The notes beneath the pieces are model-generated. The model worked only from the letters and a program-made list of their open reading frames with translations, had not been told where the DNA came from and did no database searches. 64,000 nt of DNA, from positions 14,728 to 78,727 of the forward strand of contig DXBT01000030.1 of NCBI GenBank assembly GCA_019116365.1, in the 5' to 3' direction. This DNA comes from Barnesiella merdipullorum. Its GTDB lineage: Bacteria > Bacteroidota > Bacteroidia > Bacteroidales > Barnesiellaceae. The position numbers and the translations under genes are program-made. Of the stretch, positions 1-9,393 are shown in pieces (position 1 is the first letter of the stretch; each line of letters opens with the position of its first letter).

Positions 1-505
1 TGAGGATTACCGTCACATCTTTTGCCCCAATCAGTGACAGCTTGCCGTTCCGGTCCTGTACCCCCGGCAGCTTGCAGATAGCCTCGTAAGCATTGTTGAC
101 GATATGTTTTTTTGAGATGACCGAAATATCATAACTCAGTTTACCCTGTTCCACGGTTACCAAAGGGCGTTCTCCCTCGACGACCACTTCGGCCAGGCTA
201 TGCTCTTTCGGCTCCAGTACGATGATGCCGGCGTCATGCGTCTGACCCTTTACCACCCGGGGTTGAAAAAACAGATGCTGGACAATGAGTTGAAAATGGT
301 CTGCCACAGGCTCAAGGCTGAATGTACCGTCGGCCGCAGAGATGGCTGCGCCCAGATAGGTCGAATCGGGCAGTTGCATGACGATGGTCGCACCCTCCAC
401 CGGTTGCTGGTTGGTATCTATTATTTTTCCCGTTGTTTGACTCCAGACAGGGATTGAACTGCAAATGAGAAAAATCAGACTGAAAGCTGTTTTTATGGGA
501 TTCAT
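1..505 (-). CDS. Outer-membrane receptor-like protein with carboxypeptidase-regulatory domain (N-terminal part; gene runs off the window)
   Basis: Only the first 168 codons lie in the window. A signal peptide (MNPIKTAFSLIFLICSS, cut near VWSQ) is followed by a carboxypeptidase-regulatory-like beta-sandwich (GKIIDTNQQPVEGATIVM at about residues 24-41, then PDSTYLGAAISAADGTFSL) and the start of a plug-like segment (EVVVEGERPLVTVEQGKLSYDIS reads like the plug entrance; IVNNAYEAICKLPGVQDRNG follows in the same frame). This order is typical of TonB-dependent receptor and related outer-membrane beta-barrel proteins of Bacteroidetes; the barrel is off the left edge. The start ATG lies 43 bases after the stop of the upstream sulfatase gene on the same strand, so the two are probably co-transcribed. 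Substrate unknown. Confidence 0.75.
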   Translation of the reverse strand, partial: MNPIKTAFSLIFLICSSIPVWSQTTGKIIDTNQQPVEGATIVMQLPDSTYLGAAISAADGTFSLEPVADHFQLIVQHLFFQPRVVKGQTHDAGIIVLEPKEHSLAEVVVEGERPLVTVEQGKLSYDISVISKKHIVNNAYEAICKLPGVQDRNGKLSLIGAKDVTVIL

Positions 506-548
506 GATATTCTATTGTATCGTATGTAATCACATGTCACCAGGTGAT

Positions 549-2111
549 TTATCTCGAACCGTCGGGGTAGGGGCAGGTCTCACCTGTAGCGATATAGGCT
601 GGGCGTTGGGCATCGGTCGATTTCAGGTAGCCGGTCAGTTCTTGGGCCAGGGCCTCGGCTACGTCGGGTTGCTCAAGGGCGAGGTCGTGCTGCTCGCCAA
701 TATCCTCGCGCACGTTGTAGAGGCGGCGTTGCTGCGTCTCCCAATGATAAATGAGGTGATAGTCGCCTTTCAGAATCGAAGAGTAGGCCCCGTATCCCTC
801 TTCTCGGTTTTGAGTTTCGCCCCACAGGTTGGGAAAGTGCCACACGATGGTGCGCTCATACCGATGCGAAGGGTTGCGCAATACATCGGCAAAACTTACG
901 CCGTCAATCGTTTGTACGGTCGAATACTCTTTAACACCGGCCATCTCGAGAATCGTGGGAAAGAAATCCTCGATCATCACCCGTTGGTCGCACTCACTGC
1001 CGGCCTGGGTCACGCCGGGCCAATAGACCATCATCGGTTCGCGCACACCACCCATGAAGGCCGAGCCCTTTCCGGCACGGGCTGGGTAGTTCTGGTCGCG
1101 GTTGGCACGTCCCTGGCGGGCATTGTTCAGGCCCTGTCCGCCGTTGTCCGACATGAACAGGACGATTGTATTGGCCGCCACCGTAGGCTGACTTTCGAGG
1201 AAATCGAGCAGGTCGCCCAGACTCTTATCCATCCCTTCGACCAAAGCTGCATATCGGGCCTCGTTTTCGTTGAGAGGGGCGTTGAGCTGAGTGTCGTATC
1301 GGTTGCGGTAGTAGTCGCTGAATCGGGCATCATCGTTGTAGGGCGAGTGTACGGCATAGTGCGACATATAAAGATAGAAGGGACGTTTCTCGGCAATGGG
1401 GCGTTTCATGGCCTCGATGGCCTCGCGCGTGAGAGCCTCGGTGAGGAAGATATCCTGGCCGTAGTATTTCTCCAGACCCAGCACCTCGAAGGGTGAACCT
1501 TGGCCGAAGTTGCGGCTTCCCAGATAGCTGCCCGGAGCCCCGTTGGCACCCCCGGCTATGTTGACGTCGAAACCCATGGTCGAGGGGTTGGCTCCCGATG
1601 TACCCTTGGCCCCGAAGTGAGCTTTCCCGCAGTGTATCGTGTAGTAGCCGTTCTGGTGCAGAATTTGGGGAAACGAGGTGATGAGGGTCGAGTTCTTCAA
1701 GTCGGCTGCTTCAGTGGTGTGAGCCGGCTGTATGCCGTTGTAGTTCCAGTCGGGTAGCTCGATTACAGAGCTCGAGGCATCGGTCTTTTGGTCGTAGTTC
1801 AGTGTCCAGTTCGTTACCCGATGGCGGGCCGAATTCATACCCGACATCAAACTGCAACGCGTGGGCGAGGAGATAGCGCAGGCATAAGCCTCGGTAAATT
1901 TCACGCCCATGCTGGCCAATCGCTCCATATTGGGGGTGCGGTATCGGTTATTCAAGGGTGTGGTCTCGGAATAGAACGGTACCGATGTATCTTGCCAACC
2001 CATATCGTCCACCAGAAACAGGATGATATTGGGCTGTTGTTGTGCGTGCAGGAGAGTAGCCCCAGAGAGTGAAGCCAGTAAAAGAGTGCTTTTCAGGGAA
2101 AAATTCTTCAT
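549..2111 (-). CDS. Secreted S1-family sulfatase, Ser-type
   Basis: A 520-residue exported sulfatase. The start is placed at 2111 because MKNFSLKSTLLLASLSG...LHAQ forms a clean lipoprotein-like/Sec signal followed directly by the sulfatase core PNIILFLVDDMGW (metal-binding D35, D36); an open frame extends upstream but has no homology character. The formylglycine motif is S81-S-P-T-R-C-S-L-M-S-G, so the catalytic residue would be made from serine, which in anaerobes requires a radical SAM maturase; one is encoded at 25591-26829. Later motifs include FMSDNGG and KGSAFMGGVREP. It should cleave sulfate esters from a host or dietary glycan in the periplasm or on the surface. It is followed by a receptor-like gene and diverges from the GH5 gene at 2321. 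Substrate not predictable. Confidence 0.9.
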   Translation of the reverse strand: MKNFSLKSTLLLASLSGATLLHAQQQPNIILFLVDDMGWQDTSVPFYSETTPLNNRYRTPNMERLASMGVKFTEAYACAISSPTRCSLMSGMNSARHRVTNWTLNYDQKTDASSSVIELPDWNYNGIQPAHTTEAADLKNSTLITSFPQILHQNGYYTIHCGKAHFGAKGTSGANPSTMGFDVNIAGGANGAPGSYLGSRNFGQGSPFEVLGLEKYYGQDIFLTEALTREAIEAMKRPIAEKRPFYLYMSHYAVHSPYNDDARFSDYYRNRYDTQLNAPLNENEARYAALVEGMDKSLGDLLDFLESQPTVAANTIVLFMSDNGGQGLNNARQGRANRDQNYPARAGKGSAFMGGVREPMMVYWPGVTQAGSECDQRVMIEDFFPTILEMAGVKEYSTVQTIDGVSFADVLRNPSHRYERTIVWHFPNLWGETQNREEGYGAYSSILKGDYHLIYHWETQQRRLYNVREDIGEQHDLALEQPDVAEALAQELTGYLKSTDAQRPAYIATGETCPYPDGSR

Positions 2112-2320
2112 GTCGAACTTGAACTGATGTTTTGTTTTTGACAGGTATTTGAAATCGGTTACAATGATAGTGAAAATGTGGCTTGGGACGGGAGAAGAGC
2201 TTGTAAAATATGTTAATGTGCAAATCTCTATCTCTGGGAAAGTGTCAGTATAGGATAATAAAAATGTAGCATAGATGGCAGTTGTCGGCTTCCTTTGCAA
2301 AAAATAATCGATAATATGCC

Positions 2321-4075
2321 ATGAAAAAATTGCTGCTATTCTTGTGTCTCTGTTTTGTTTGTAATCTGAATGCAAATAATATATTGGTAATTAATGACTT
2401 TGAATCGGGCTTTGGAAATGCCTCAAATGCATGGGGCGGCTCGTGCGAGTGGGTGGACAATCCGTTGAAAACTGCCGATAACTCTTCGGCAAAAGTCTTG
2501 AAGATAAACAGTACCGAGTTTGCTGCAACATCTATTCCGTTTGTTTTGCCCGATGGTAAAACGCTTACCGATTATATGGGGGTACGCTTGCAACTGGCCG
2601 TTCTCGATGCTTGTGGTGAGAATATTCATTGGGTGGGTTGTGATTTGGGCCTGCAGGATCAGGTGGGTAACAAATGCTGGCCGGCAACTGCTTCGTGGCA
2701 GACGGGAGCCTTGAATACCTGGATGACACTCGATTTCTGGTTGGATGAAGCCACTTTGTCGTCGTGGCTTGCCGGCGGATATACCGGAGATTTGAGCTTG
2801 CTGGTAAAAGTGGGACGTCAAAAATTTGTTTATTTGATCGATAATGTGGTATTAATTGAAAAGACAGAATATGTGGGCGACAGTTCTCAGAACTGTTTTG
2901 GTGTGAATCTGTCGGGAGCCGAGTTTGGTGGAATTTATCCCGGGGTCGATGGTACACACTATGGATATCCCACCTATAAAGATTTGGATTATTTCAAAAA
3001 AAAGGGGCTGAACCTGATTCGTTTTCCTTTCCGCTGGGAGCGCATCCAGCGGGTCATGAATGGTGAACTCGATGCCACCGAACTTGCCAAAATGAAAACT
3101 TTTGTGCAGGCAGCCGAGGATAGAGGTATGCCAATCATTCTCGACATGCACAACTTTGCCCGATATTCGTTTGATGGTGGAACTACCCATGTGTTGATTG
3201 GGGAGTCGTCGGCTCTGACGGCCGAACATTTGGCCGATGTGTGGCGAAAATTGGCCCGGGAGTTCAAAGACTATACCAACATTTGGGGCTACGATATCAT
3301 GAACGAGCCCTATTCGATGCTCCCTTCGGCTCCGTGGGTCGATATTGCCCAAGTAGTCATCAATGCCATTCGCGAGGTCGATACCGAGACTCCCATCATT
3401 GTGAGTGGTGATTCATTCAGTTCGGCCCGTTTTTGGGTGGAGTATAGCGACAACCTGCGCACGCTGGTCGATCCCTCAGACAATCTCATCTTTCAGGCTC
3501 ATCTCTATTTCGATAAAGATTATTCGGGACAATACCTGAATTCCTATGATGCCGATGGGGTGACACCCGATACCGGGGTGGAGCGGGCTCGGTATTTTGT
3601 AGAGTGGCTCAAACGCTACAACAAACGAGGATTGTTGGGCGAATATGGTGTGCCCGATGATGACGCTCGCTGGTTGGTCACGCTCGAAAATCTTTTGGCC
3701 TATTTACGCGATAACGGAGTGTCGGGAACCTACTGGTCGGCCGGGCCTCGCTGGGGCAATTATAAATTGTCGGTGCAGCCTACTCAAAACTATACGGTTG
3801 ATCGTCCGCAAATGTCGGTCCTCGAAAACTATACGGTTGCCGATGACAATTCGTCGGCAGTCGAGTCGCAAGTTGCGGGGAGTTCCGATGATTTGCAAGT
3901 CTCTTGCCAAGGCCGAATGGTCGTATTCAGGAGCCGTAAATCTTGTGAAGTAAATGTATGGAATGTATCGGGTAATCTGGTTCGTAAAGTGTCGGTATTG
4001 CCTTACGCTCCATCCTATATAACATTGCCTCAAGGATTCTATATTGTGGGAATCGAAAAACTTATTGTTAGATAA
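2321..4075 (+). CDS. Secreted GH5-type endoglucanase-like glycoside hydrolase with N-terminal novel module and T9SS tail
   Basis: 584 residues. Order: signal peptide (1-19), an N-terminal beta-sandwich-like module (about 21-181) that occurs twice in the next gene, a GH5 catalytic barrel (about 190-490), a linker and a C-terminal T9SS-type tail (VNVWNVSGNLVRKV...LPQGFYIVGIEKLIV, about 535-584). GH5 hallmarks seen: NEP at 328-330 with proposed acid/base E329, AHLYFD at 394-399, and nucleophile E441 in LLGEYG; WSAGPRWG follows at 472-479. The family hydrolyses beta-1,4-glucans, mannans or related polymers; which one cannot be told from sequence. It is likely exported and attached to the surface by T9SS. 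It lies 189 bases before its partner gene on the same strand. Confidence 0.88.
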   Translation: MKKLLLFLCLCFVCNLNANNILVINDFESGFGNASNAWGGSCEWVDNPLKTADNSSAKVLKINSTEFAATSIPFVLPDGKTLTDYMGVRLQLAVLDACGENIHWVGCDLGLQDQVGNKCWPATASWQTGALNTWMTLDFWLDEATLSSWLAGGYTGDLSLLVKVGRQKFVYLIDNVVLIEKTEYVGDSSQNCFGVNLSGAEFGGIYPGVDGTHYGYPTYKDLDYFKKKGLNLIRFPFRWERIQRVMNGELDATELAKMKTFVQAAEDRGMPIILDMHNFARYSFDGGTTHVLIGESSALTAEHLADVWRKLAREFKDYTNIWGYDIMNEPYSMLPSAPWVDIAQVVINAIREVDTETPIIVSGDSFSSARFWVEYSDNLRTLVDPSDNLIFQAHLYFDKDYSGQYLNSYDADGVTPDTGVERARYFVEWLKRYNKRGLLGEYGVPDDDARWLVTLENLLAYLRDNGVSGTYWSAGPRWGNYKLSVQPTQNYTVDRPQMSVLENYTVADDNSSAVESQVAGSSDDLQVSCQGRMVVFRSRKSCEVNVWNVSGNLVRKVSVLPYAPSYITLPQGFYIVGIEKLIVR

Positions 4076-4264
4076 CAGGATATTAAGCCCTATTCCGATA
4101 CTTGTACTGGAAATGATAACATAGTGTTTGTCTTGGATAAAATAGTACAAATAATTCTGTGCGTATAATACCGATGTATTATTTATTTCTCTGTAATTTT
4201 ACCCATGTCGATAGCTAATGAATTTTATGGATATTACAATGTTTAACTTTAATAGATAGATAAC

Positions 4265-5545
4265 ATGAAAAAAACATTATCTCTTTTGTGTGCTGCCTGC
4301 TTGGTAGCCGGTGTACAGGCCCAGACCTACATGATAAATGATTTTGAGTCGGGGCTGAATGGGGCAAATGCCGCATGGGGTGGCAGTGCCGAGTGGATAG
4401 ACAACCCTTGCCCGACGAGCGACAACTCTTCGGCCAAAGCGTTGAAGGTGATTAGTACCGAATATGCCAATGTGGCAATACCGGTAACTCTGCCCGAGGG
4501 CAAGACATTGGCCGATTATACCGGCGTGCGGGTTCAGTTTGCCATCCTGGAAGGGTCGGAGAATATTACCTGGGTAGGGAATGAACTGGGGCTGGTCGAT
4601 AACGATACGCAGGAGAAAACATTTCAGGTAGCTCAAAATTCCTGGGGTGATGCTTCGTACAATACCTGGATGACGCTCGATTTCAACTTCGACGAAACCA
4701 TATTGTCAACCTATTTGGCCAGTAACCATGCCAGCACGAGCCTGTTAATCAAGGTCGGTCGTCAAGAGTTTACCTATGCCATCGACAATGTGAGACTGAT
4801 CGAGAAGGAACAGGTAGCCGATCCCAATACGATTTTTACTTTCGAGACTATGGAGTTGGGAGCTACCGCCCGTTGTGCTATGCCGTGGAGCGGCACCTGT
4901 GAGGTTGTAGAGAATCCTTATACGGCAGGAATCAACTCTTCGACCAAAGCGTTGCAGGTCAATGGTGTCGAGTGTTCGCCGGTAACTTTCAGCGAAGCTC
5001 TTCCGGCCGGCAAGACTTGGCGAGACTACTCGGGTATCAAGTTTCAGTTGTGTTTCCTTGAGAGTGGATTTGAATGGGGTGGTATCGAATTGGGCGTGCG
5101 AACCGATGGTGGCTCTCACATTAAATTCGGGTATGCTGTCGATGAGACTACTGGTGCTGAAGGTGCCGCTTTTGGAGACTATACTCCTGGCGAATGGCTC
5201 GATGTGGAGCTGAAGATCGACGACTCGATGATTACCGATGAGGCCGAATCGGTGAAAACCATGTACCTCCGTTTAATGAAAAACGAGCTTTCGTATTTGT
5301 ATGATAATTTGGTGTTGATTCCCCGCTCTTCTTCAAGTGCTGTGGACGAAGCTACGGCCGACGAGATGAAAGTTTATGCTGCCGAAGGCCATATCTGCAT
5401 CGATTTGTCGAAAGATATGCAGGTGTCGGTTTATGCTTTGGATGGCCGCCAACTCTTCTCACGTATGCTGTCGAGTGGAAGTCATCGCATGGCCATGCCG
5501 AAAGGTGTCTATGTGGTTAATCACACAAAGGTAGTTGTTTTTTAG
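4265..5545 (+). CDS. Secreted two-module binding protein (tandem copies of the GH5 N-terminal module) with T9SS tail
   Basis: 426 residues with no catalytic domain that I recognise. A signal peptide (1-20) precedes module 1 (about 21-181), which is strikingly similar to residues 21-181 of the neighbouring GH5 enzyme: both share INDFESG, AWGGS.EW.DNP, DNSSAK.LK, GKTL.DY.GVR and NTWMTLDF, and end with KVGRQ...IDNV.LIEK. Module 2 (about 190-354) is a diverged copy (FETMELGA, WSGTCEVVENP, NSSTKALQV, GKTWRDYSGI). A T9SS-like tail closes it (VSVYALDGRQLFS...MPKGVYVVNH). Inference: a surface carbohydrate-binding partner of the GH5 enzyme. A strong terminator follows the stop codon. Module family not recognised. 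Confidence 0.75.
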   Translation: MKKTLSLLCAACLVAGVQAQTYMINDFESGLNGANAAWGGSAEWIDNPCPTSDNSSAKALKVISTEYANVAIPVTLPEGKTLADYTGVRVQFAILEGSENITWVGNELGLVDNDTQEKTFQVAQNSWGDASYNTWMTLDFNFDETILSTYLASNHASTSLLIKVGRQEFTYAIDNVRLIEKEQVADPNTIFTFETMELGATARCAMPWSGTCEVVENPYTAGINSSTKALQVNGVECSPVTFSEALPAGKTWRDYSGIKFQLCFLESGFEWGGIELGVRTDGGSHIKFGYAVDETTGAEGAAFGDYTPGEWLDVELKIDDSMITDEAESVKTMYLRLMKNELSYLYDNLVLIPRSSSSAVDEATADEMKVYAAEGHICIDLSKDMQVSVYALDGRQLFSRMLSSGSHRMAMPKGVYVVNHTKVVVF

Positions 5546-5570
5546 TTAGCCGGATAGATAGTGTGGACAA

Positions 5571-5608
5571 TGGGAGTACCGGTTTTCTGGTACTTCCATT
5601 TTTTTTTA
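5571..5608 (+). terminator. Rho-independent terminator after the two-module binding protein
   Basis: Stem GGAGTACC / GGTACTTCC with a short loop, followed by a run of nine T. It lies 26 bases after the stop codon at 5545. The rest of the 5609-5931 stretch holds no gene I can support; an open frame crosses it on the minus strand but runs through this hairpin. Confidence 0.85.
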
Positions 5609-5931
5609 CTATGATGGGGCCTCGGTTATGAAGCTTTTTTGAAGGGGACCATGAGATATATCTATGGCCTGTGGATGATGGAGTTGGGCTCTTTAGAAGA
5701 GCCTTGTTGGTGTAACGGTAGCCGGGTGTGTAGTTGTGCCGGCATCTGGCGCAGAATTGGTAGCCGCAGTTGCGATACGTTGAGAAGGGTGGGAATAGCC
5801 GAGAAGTGAATGGGTTGAATGTTTGCAAAGCAAGTGATCGAAGCAAGGGGAGGAGAAAGAGAAATGCAAAGTTGATGCAGAGTGTTGCCTGGGGCTTGGT
5901 AGCGATGCCTTTCAATGCCTTTCTTTGTGGT

Positions 5932-5968
5932 CTATAAAAATACCCGGAACTTCACAGCCCCGGGTATA
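5932..5968 (-). terminator. Terminator after the SGNH/leucine-rich-repeat gene
   Basis: Read on the minus strand, ATACCCGG and CCGGGTAT form an 8-bp stem around a 12-base loop, followed by TTTTTATA. It sits about 50 bases past the stop of the minus-strand gene ending at 6017. Confidence 0.75.
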
Positions 5969-6016
5969 GAGGAATAAGGTCTAACTTTTTGATAATTTAT
6001 TGATAAGATGATTTAT

Positions 6017-9000
6017 TTATAGAATGATCTTCTGTCCGTTTACAATATATACCCCTTGAGGCAGTCCGTCGATAATCGTTTCTCCGGCTTGGGCTTCTTG
6101 AGAGAACACGAGCCGACCGTCGAGATGATATACCTTTATTGAGGTAGCTTTTTCCAACTGGAGTATGAGTTGGCCATTTGCTGCATAAATGCGAGTTTCT
6201 GTGGCTGGCTGGTCGATGGCAGTAGGCAATTTGCCCGGGATATCAAAAGATTCGGGTGCCGTATCGCTACCCTCCTTGCATACTGCATAACACTCAAACG
6301 GTTGTATGTCTCGGCTGTTGTTAACGAAAGAGCTTCCTTGTGCATCCAGCGCATATACGCCTTGGGCGGCTTGTATGGTTTGGTAGGTAGGCATGAGATC
6401 AAATTCTTTTCCTTCGGTGGCCTGGAATACGGGGGTAGCCGCTATTGTTACATCAGTGGCGCTGAAGGTTACTTCGCCTGTGAGATTGAGCTGGTCGTCC
6501 AAGGTGGCGTCATTGGGGAAGCAGATGATGTAGGGTGTATTGGCCTCGATTGATTGTGTGGCAACAAATCCGTCGGGAGTAAGAGCCCGAAGCCAGAAGG
6601 GGTTTTTCGATGTGTCGTAGTTGTTGTCGATGTCGTAGGCGCTCAACTCCACTTGTTGTCCGGCTCCGTTTTGTGCCGTGATGGAGGCTACGTCAAAGGG
6701 GAGGGCGATGCTGCTCCATCCACTGGTCTCTTGGGCATTGGAGTTCAGGTGCTCATCAATTGTGCGTGTATAGACAATAGTTTGGGCCTGGAACTCCTGT
6801 AAAGCCTCGAAGGGGTAACCGTCGGTTAATGCTATCTGTTGGGCCGAGCCCTCGATAATTACATTGCTGGCGTCGCTTTGTGAAGAGGCCGGAGCGTATA
6901 TCAAGCAGTTGGGATTGGCCACTGTGGGTACCTCGAAGTAGAGGGAAACATCGCGCATGTCGATGGTGGTGACTCTATCGTTCAATGCCCACAGGGATGC
7001 CAAAGCCGAAGCATCGGGGGTAGCGCCCGAGATGACAATCTGTTTTGCCATAGTCAAGGCATCGGTATTGTCGGGGTGTATTTCGGTCCCGTCGGCAGTA
7101 ATGCTGGTCAAAGGAACTATGGAATTCATCGAACCATAAATACTCGATTCCTGATATTCCGATAGTGCGGTAAAGGGGACTTTGAGGGTGCAATATTCGG
7201 GTTTGAAGGCTCCGGTAAAAGGAGTATCGCCATTCCCGTTGGCCGTAGTGACAGGTGGAACAACCGAATGGCACTCAATCGAGTTCAGAGACCAACAGTT
7301 GTAGAATACGGCTGGAGCAATCGACTGCATATTCTTGGGCAGGACTAATGATTGCAGGGCGTTGCAACTGGCAAAGGTCCAGTCGCCATCGATTCTCTCC
7401 AGAGTAGATGGGAGGGTTATACTCTTCAGTTGAGTGCAGCCGTAGAAGGTCCCGCCCGGGAGAGTCGTGATTCCTTCGGGGATTGTTATGGAAGTCAATT
7501 TGGCGCAGTTCCAGAAGAGTCCGGTACCCATCGACGAGGCCTCGGCCGGCATGTTAATCGATTCTAGGTTGCCACATCCGCTGAAGGCATCGTTGCCAAA
7601 AGTGCGTATGGTTTCGGGGAGTACCACTCTTTTGAGGCCGCTGCAACCAATGAATGCATGATAGGCCACCTCGATAGCGTTGCTTGGTAAGATGACTGTC
7701 TCTATAACGGTGTTGTTGGCAAACATCTCTTTGGGGAAAACATTCTCGACCGTTTTCATACCATTGAGGTAGGCCTCGCCACCAGCTACGATTTTACAGG
7801 CCTGCATATCGAGGTATTTCAAGGCCTGAAGTTCTCGTATGGTTTTAATATCCGAGCCATTGAGCTCGCCTTGCAGAATGAGAGTCGTGATGGTATCGGT
7901 TGTTGCCGGGAGAAGCGACGAAAGGGTTCCGGCGATATCGACCCTGACAATCCCTTCGGGTGTTTCGGGCTGAGAACTTCCTGTCTTGGCGGAAATTCGC
8001 ATGGCATTGAGGTAAGAAAATCCCGAGGTATTGTTGGCGCTTTTGCCGATGGTGAGCACGACGACCCCCTCTTGGGTAGGCGAGATGCCCGATACGGTTG
8101 CGATACTCGTTGTGTTTGATGCGGCGTCAAGCGTGGCACTGCCGCTGTTTTTCCCCACATAGGTATAGGTCGTCTCTCTGTTCCCGTCGCCGGCGCGTGA
8201 GCCAAAGGTCTCAAAGGTATAGGTAGCGGCCGGATTCAGTCCCGATATAGTCAGTACAGGGTCGGCGCCATTGGAGCTGAAGTTGCTGGTCGATATTATG
8301 TCGTTCATGTTCCATACCGATGAACTGCTGCCGTTGGTGGCGGCGTGGGTAAATCCTACGGTAAACTCGATAGAGACGGTGGTAGCGGTTCCTGTCGAGT
8401 CGTTCAGTAAATCAAATCGAGAGCCACTGCCTTGAGTGTTGGCATTGTTCCAGCCGGAGATACCGGCCTCGGTAGGCCCGAAGTTGATGTAGATGGGGAC
8501 AGTCGAGATTTCGACCGACGAACTTCCTACCTGGCTCGGGATATCGGCCCTTTTGACAATGTCGAACAGGATATCATGGGCGGCATCATTCAGGTGTACA
8601 CCATCGCCCGAGTCATATTCGGGTCGAATGAAACTGTAGCCATCTGTTGTGGCAATGGGCGTATAGAAGTCAAGCGCATATTTGCCGTAATGGTTCAGAA
8701 TACTGTCGGTAAGTTCTTTAAACTGGTCGCGAGCCGTCTGTTTCCAATAGTCGGGTTGGTGCTCTTCGCTGTAAGGCCCGTCATAGGTCTCTCCAAAGTT
8801 GTGAGGTTGCGAGGTCGTAATCCACACGGCAACACCGGCCTCTCGGGCCAGAGAGATAATTGTGGCGAAATGCTCCAACTGAGTGGCGACGGAAATACCG
8901 TTCGACACGTCGTTGGTGGGCATGTTGATGATAATGGCATTTGGCGAAAGGCTGAGGGCCTTGGTAATGTTTCGTTCCGTATCAACCTCGAGCAGGTGAC

Positions 9001-9277
9001 TCCCGGTATTATAAGGTTCGGTTCCGGTGGGCATAATGGCACAAGTCGTGTAGCCCCCTTTGGCCAGGTTGATTACTGTGTTGGTGGGGTCGAGCGATTG
9101 CAGATAGCTCCGGTATTGATTTACCCACGCCCGATTCGAATCGGTTACTCCGGCTCCCGCAGCTGTTGAAGAACCTAAAACAACAATTCTTGTTCCTGCC
9201 TGAACCGAGAAAGTTAAGCAGGAAATCAATAAGATACAAAGTACTTTGAGTGTTTCTCTTTTCATCTCCGTCTTCAT
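6017..9277 (-). CDS. Secreted SGNH/GDSL esterase fused to BspA-type leucine-rich repeats, T9SS tail
   Basis: 1086 residues, exported (signal peptide within residues 1-27; a second possible start is Met5). Residues about 28-245 form an SGNH hydrolase: GSS with proposed Ser37, block-II Gly in AKGGYTT, Asn122 in MPTND, and D225/H228 in DGVHLND. A beta-sandwich-like domain (about 255-430) follows, then BspA/LRR_5-type repeats (about 480-720, repeating pattern AF.GC..L..I.LP..) and a long region ending in a T9SS-like tail (KVYHLDGRLVFS...GLPQGVYIVNGQKIIL). SGNH enzymes of this kind remove acyl groups from glycans; LRR modules of this class mediate surface binding. The combination suggests a surface-attached esterase, substrate unknown. 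A TATCTTTG -7 box lies 29 bases upstream. Confidence 0.85.
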   Translation of the reverse strand: MKTEMKRETLKVLCILLISCLTFSVQAGTRIVVLGSSTAAGAGVTDSNRAWVNQYRSYLQSLDPTNTVINLAKGGYTTCAIMPTGTEPYNTGSHLLEVDTERNITKALSLSPNAIIINMPTNDVSNGISVATQLEHFATIISLAREAGVAVWITTSQPHNFGETYDGPYSEEHQPDYWKQTARDQFKELTDSILNHYGKYALDFYTPIATTDGYSFIRPEYDSGDGVHLNDAAHDILFDIVKRADIPSQVGSSSVEISTVPIYINFGPTEAGISGWNNANTQGSGSRFDLLNDSTGTATTVSIEFTVGFTHAATNGSSSSVWNMNDIISTSNFSSNGADPVLTISGLNPAATYTFETFGSRAGDGNRETTYTYVGKNSGSATLDAASNTTSIATVSGISPTQEGVVVLTIGKSANNTSGFSYLNAMRISAKTGSSQPETPEGIVRVDIAGTLSSLLPATTDTITTLILQGELNGSDIKTIRELQALKYLDMQACKIVAGGEAYLNGMKTVENVFPKEMFANNTVIETVILPSNAIEVAYHAFIGCSGLKRVVLPETIRTFGNDAFSGCGNLESINMPAEASSMGTGLFWNCAKLTSITIPEGITTLPGGTFYGCTQLKSITLPSTLERIDGDWTFASCNALQSLVLPKNMQSIAPAVFYNCWSLNSIECHSVVPPVTTANGNGDTPFTGAFKPEYCTLKVPFTALSEYQESSIYGSMNSIVPLTSITADGTEIHPDNTDALTMAKQIVISGATPDASALASLWALNDRVTTIDMRDVSLYFEVPTVANPNCLIYAPASSQSDASNVIIEGSAQQIALTDGYPFEALQEFQAQTIVYTRTIDEHLNSNAQETSGWSSIALPFDVASITAQNGAGQQVELSAYDIDNNYDTSKNPFWLRALTPDGFVATQSIEANTPYIICFPNDATLDDQLNLTGEVTFSATDVTIAATPVFQATEGKEFDLMPTYQTIQAAQGVYALDAQGSSFVNNSRDIQPFECYAVCKEGSDTAPESFDIPGKLPTAIDQPATETRIYAANGQLILQLEKATSIKVYHLDGRLVFSQEAQAGETIIDGLPQGVYIVNGQKIIL

Positions 9278-9305
9278 GGTTTTAAATAATGAGTAATATT
9301 AACCA

Positions 9306-9313
9306 CAAAGATA
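9306..9313 (-). promoter_or_regulatory. -7 promoter box for the SGNH/LRR gene
   Basis: Minus-strand TATCTTTG, an exact match to the Bacteroidetes -7 consensus TAnnTTTG, 29 bases before the start codon at 9277. The -33 region is AT-rich without an exact TTTG. Confidence 0.6.
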
Positions 9314-9393
9314 CGGGGGTAAATATCGATAAATAAAGTACTATTTTAATTAAGTATGATACAATTATAACAAAAGAGCTTCGGTGTTCTGCT

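Noticed and set aside
5517..5915. 132-residue minus-strand open frame with a Cys-rich piece (RNCGYQFCARCRHNY)
   Set aside because: It runs through the 5571-5608 terminator and into the end of the preceding gene, lacks a promoter, and does not look like a complete domain; at most a decayed fragment.
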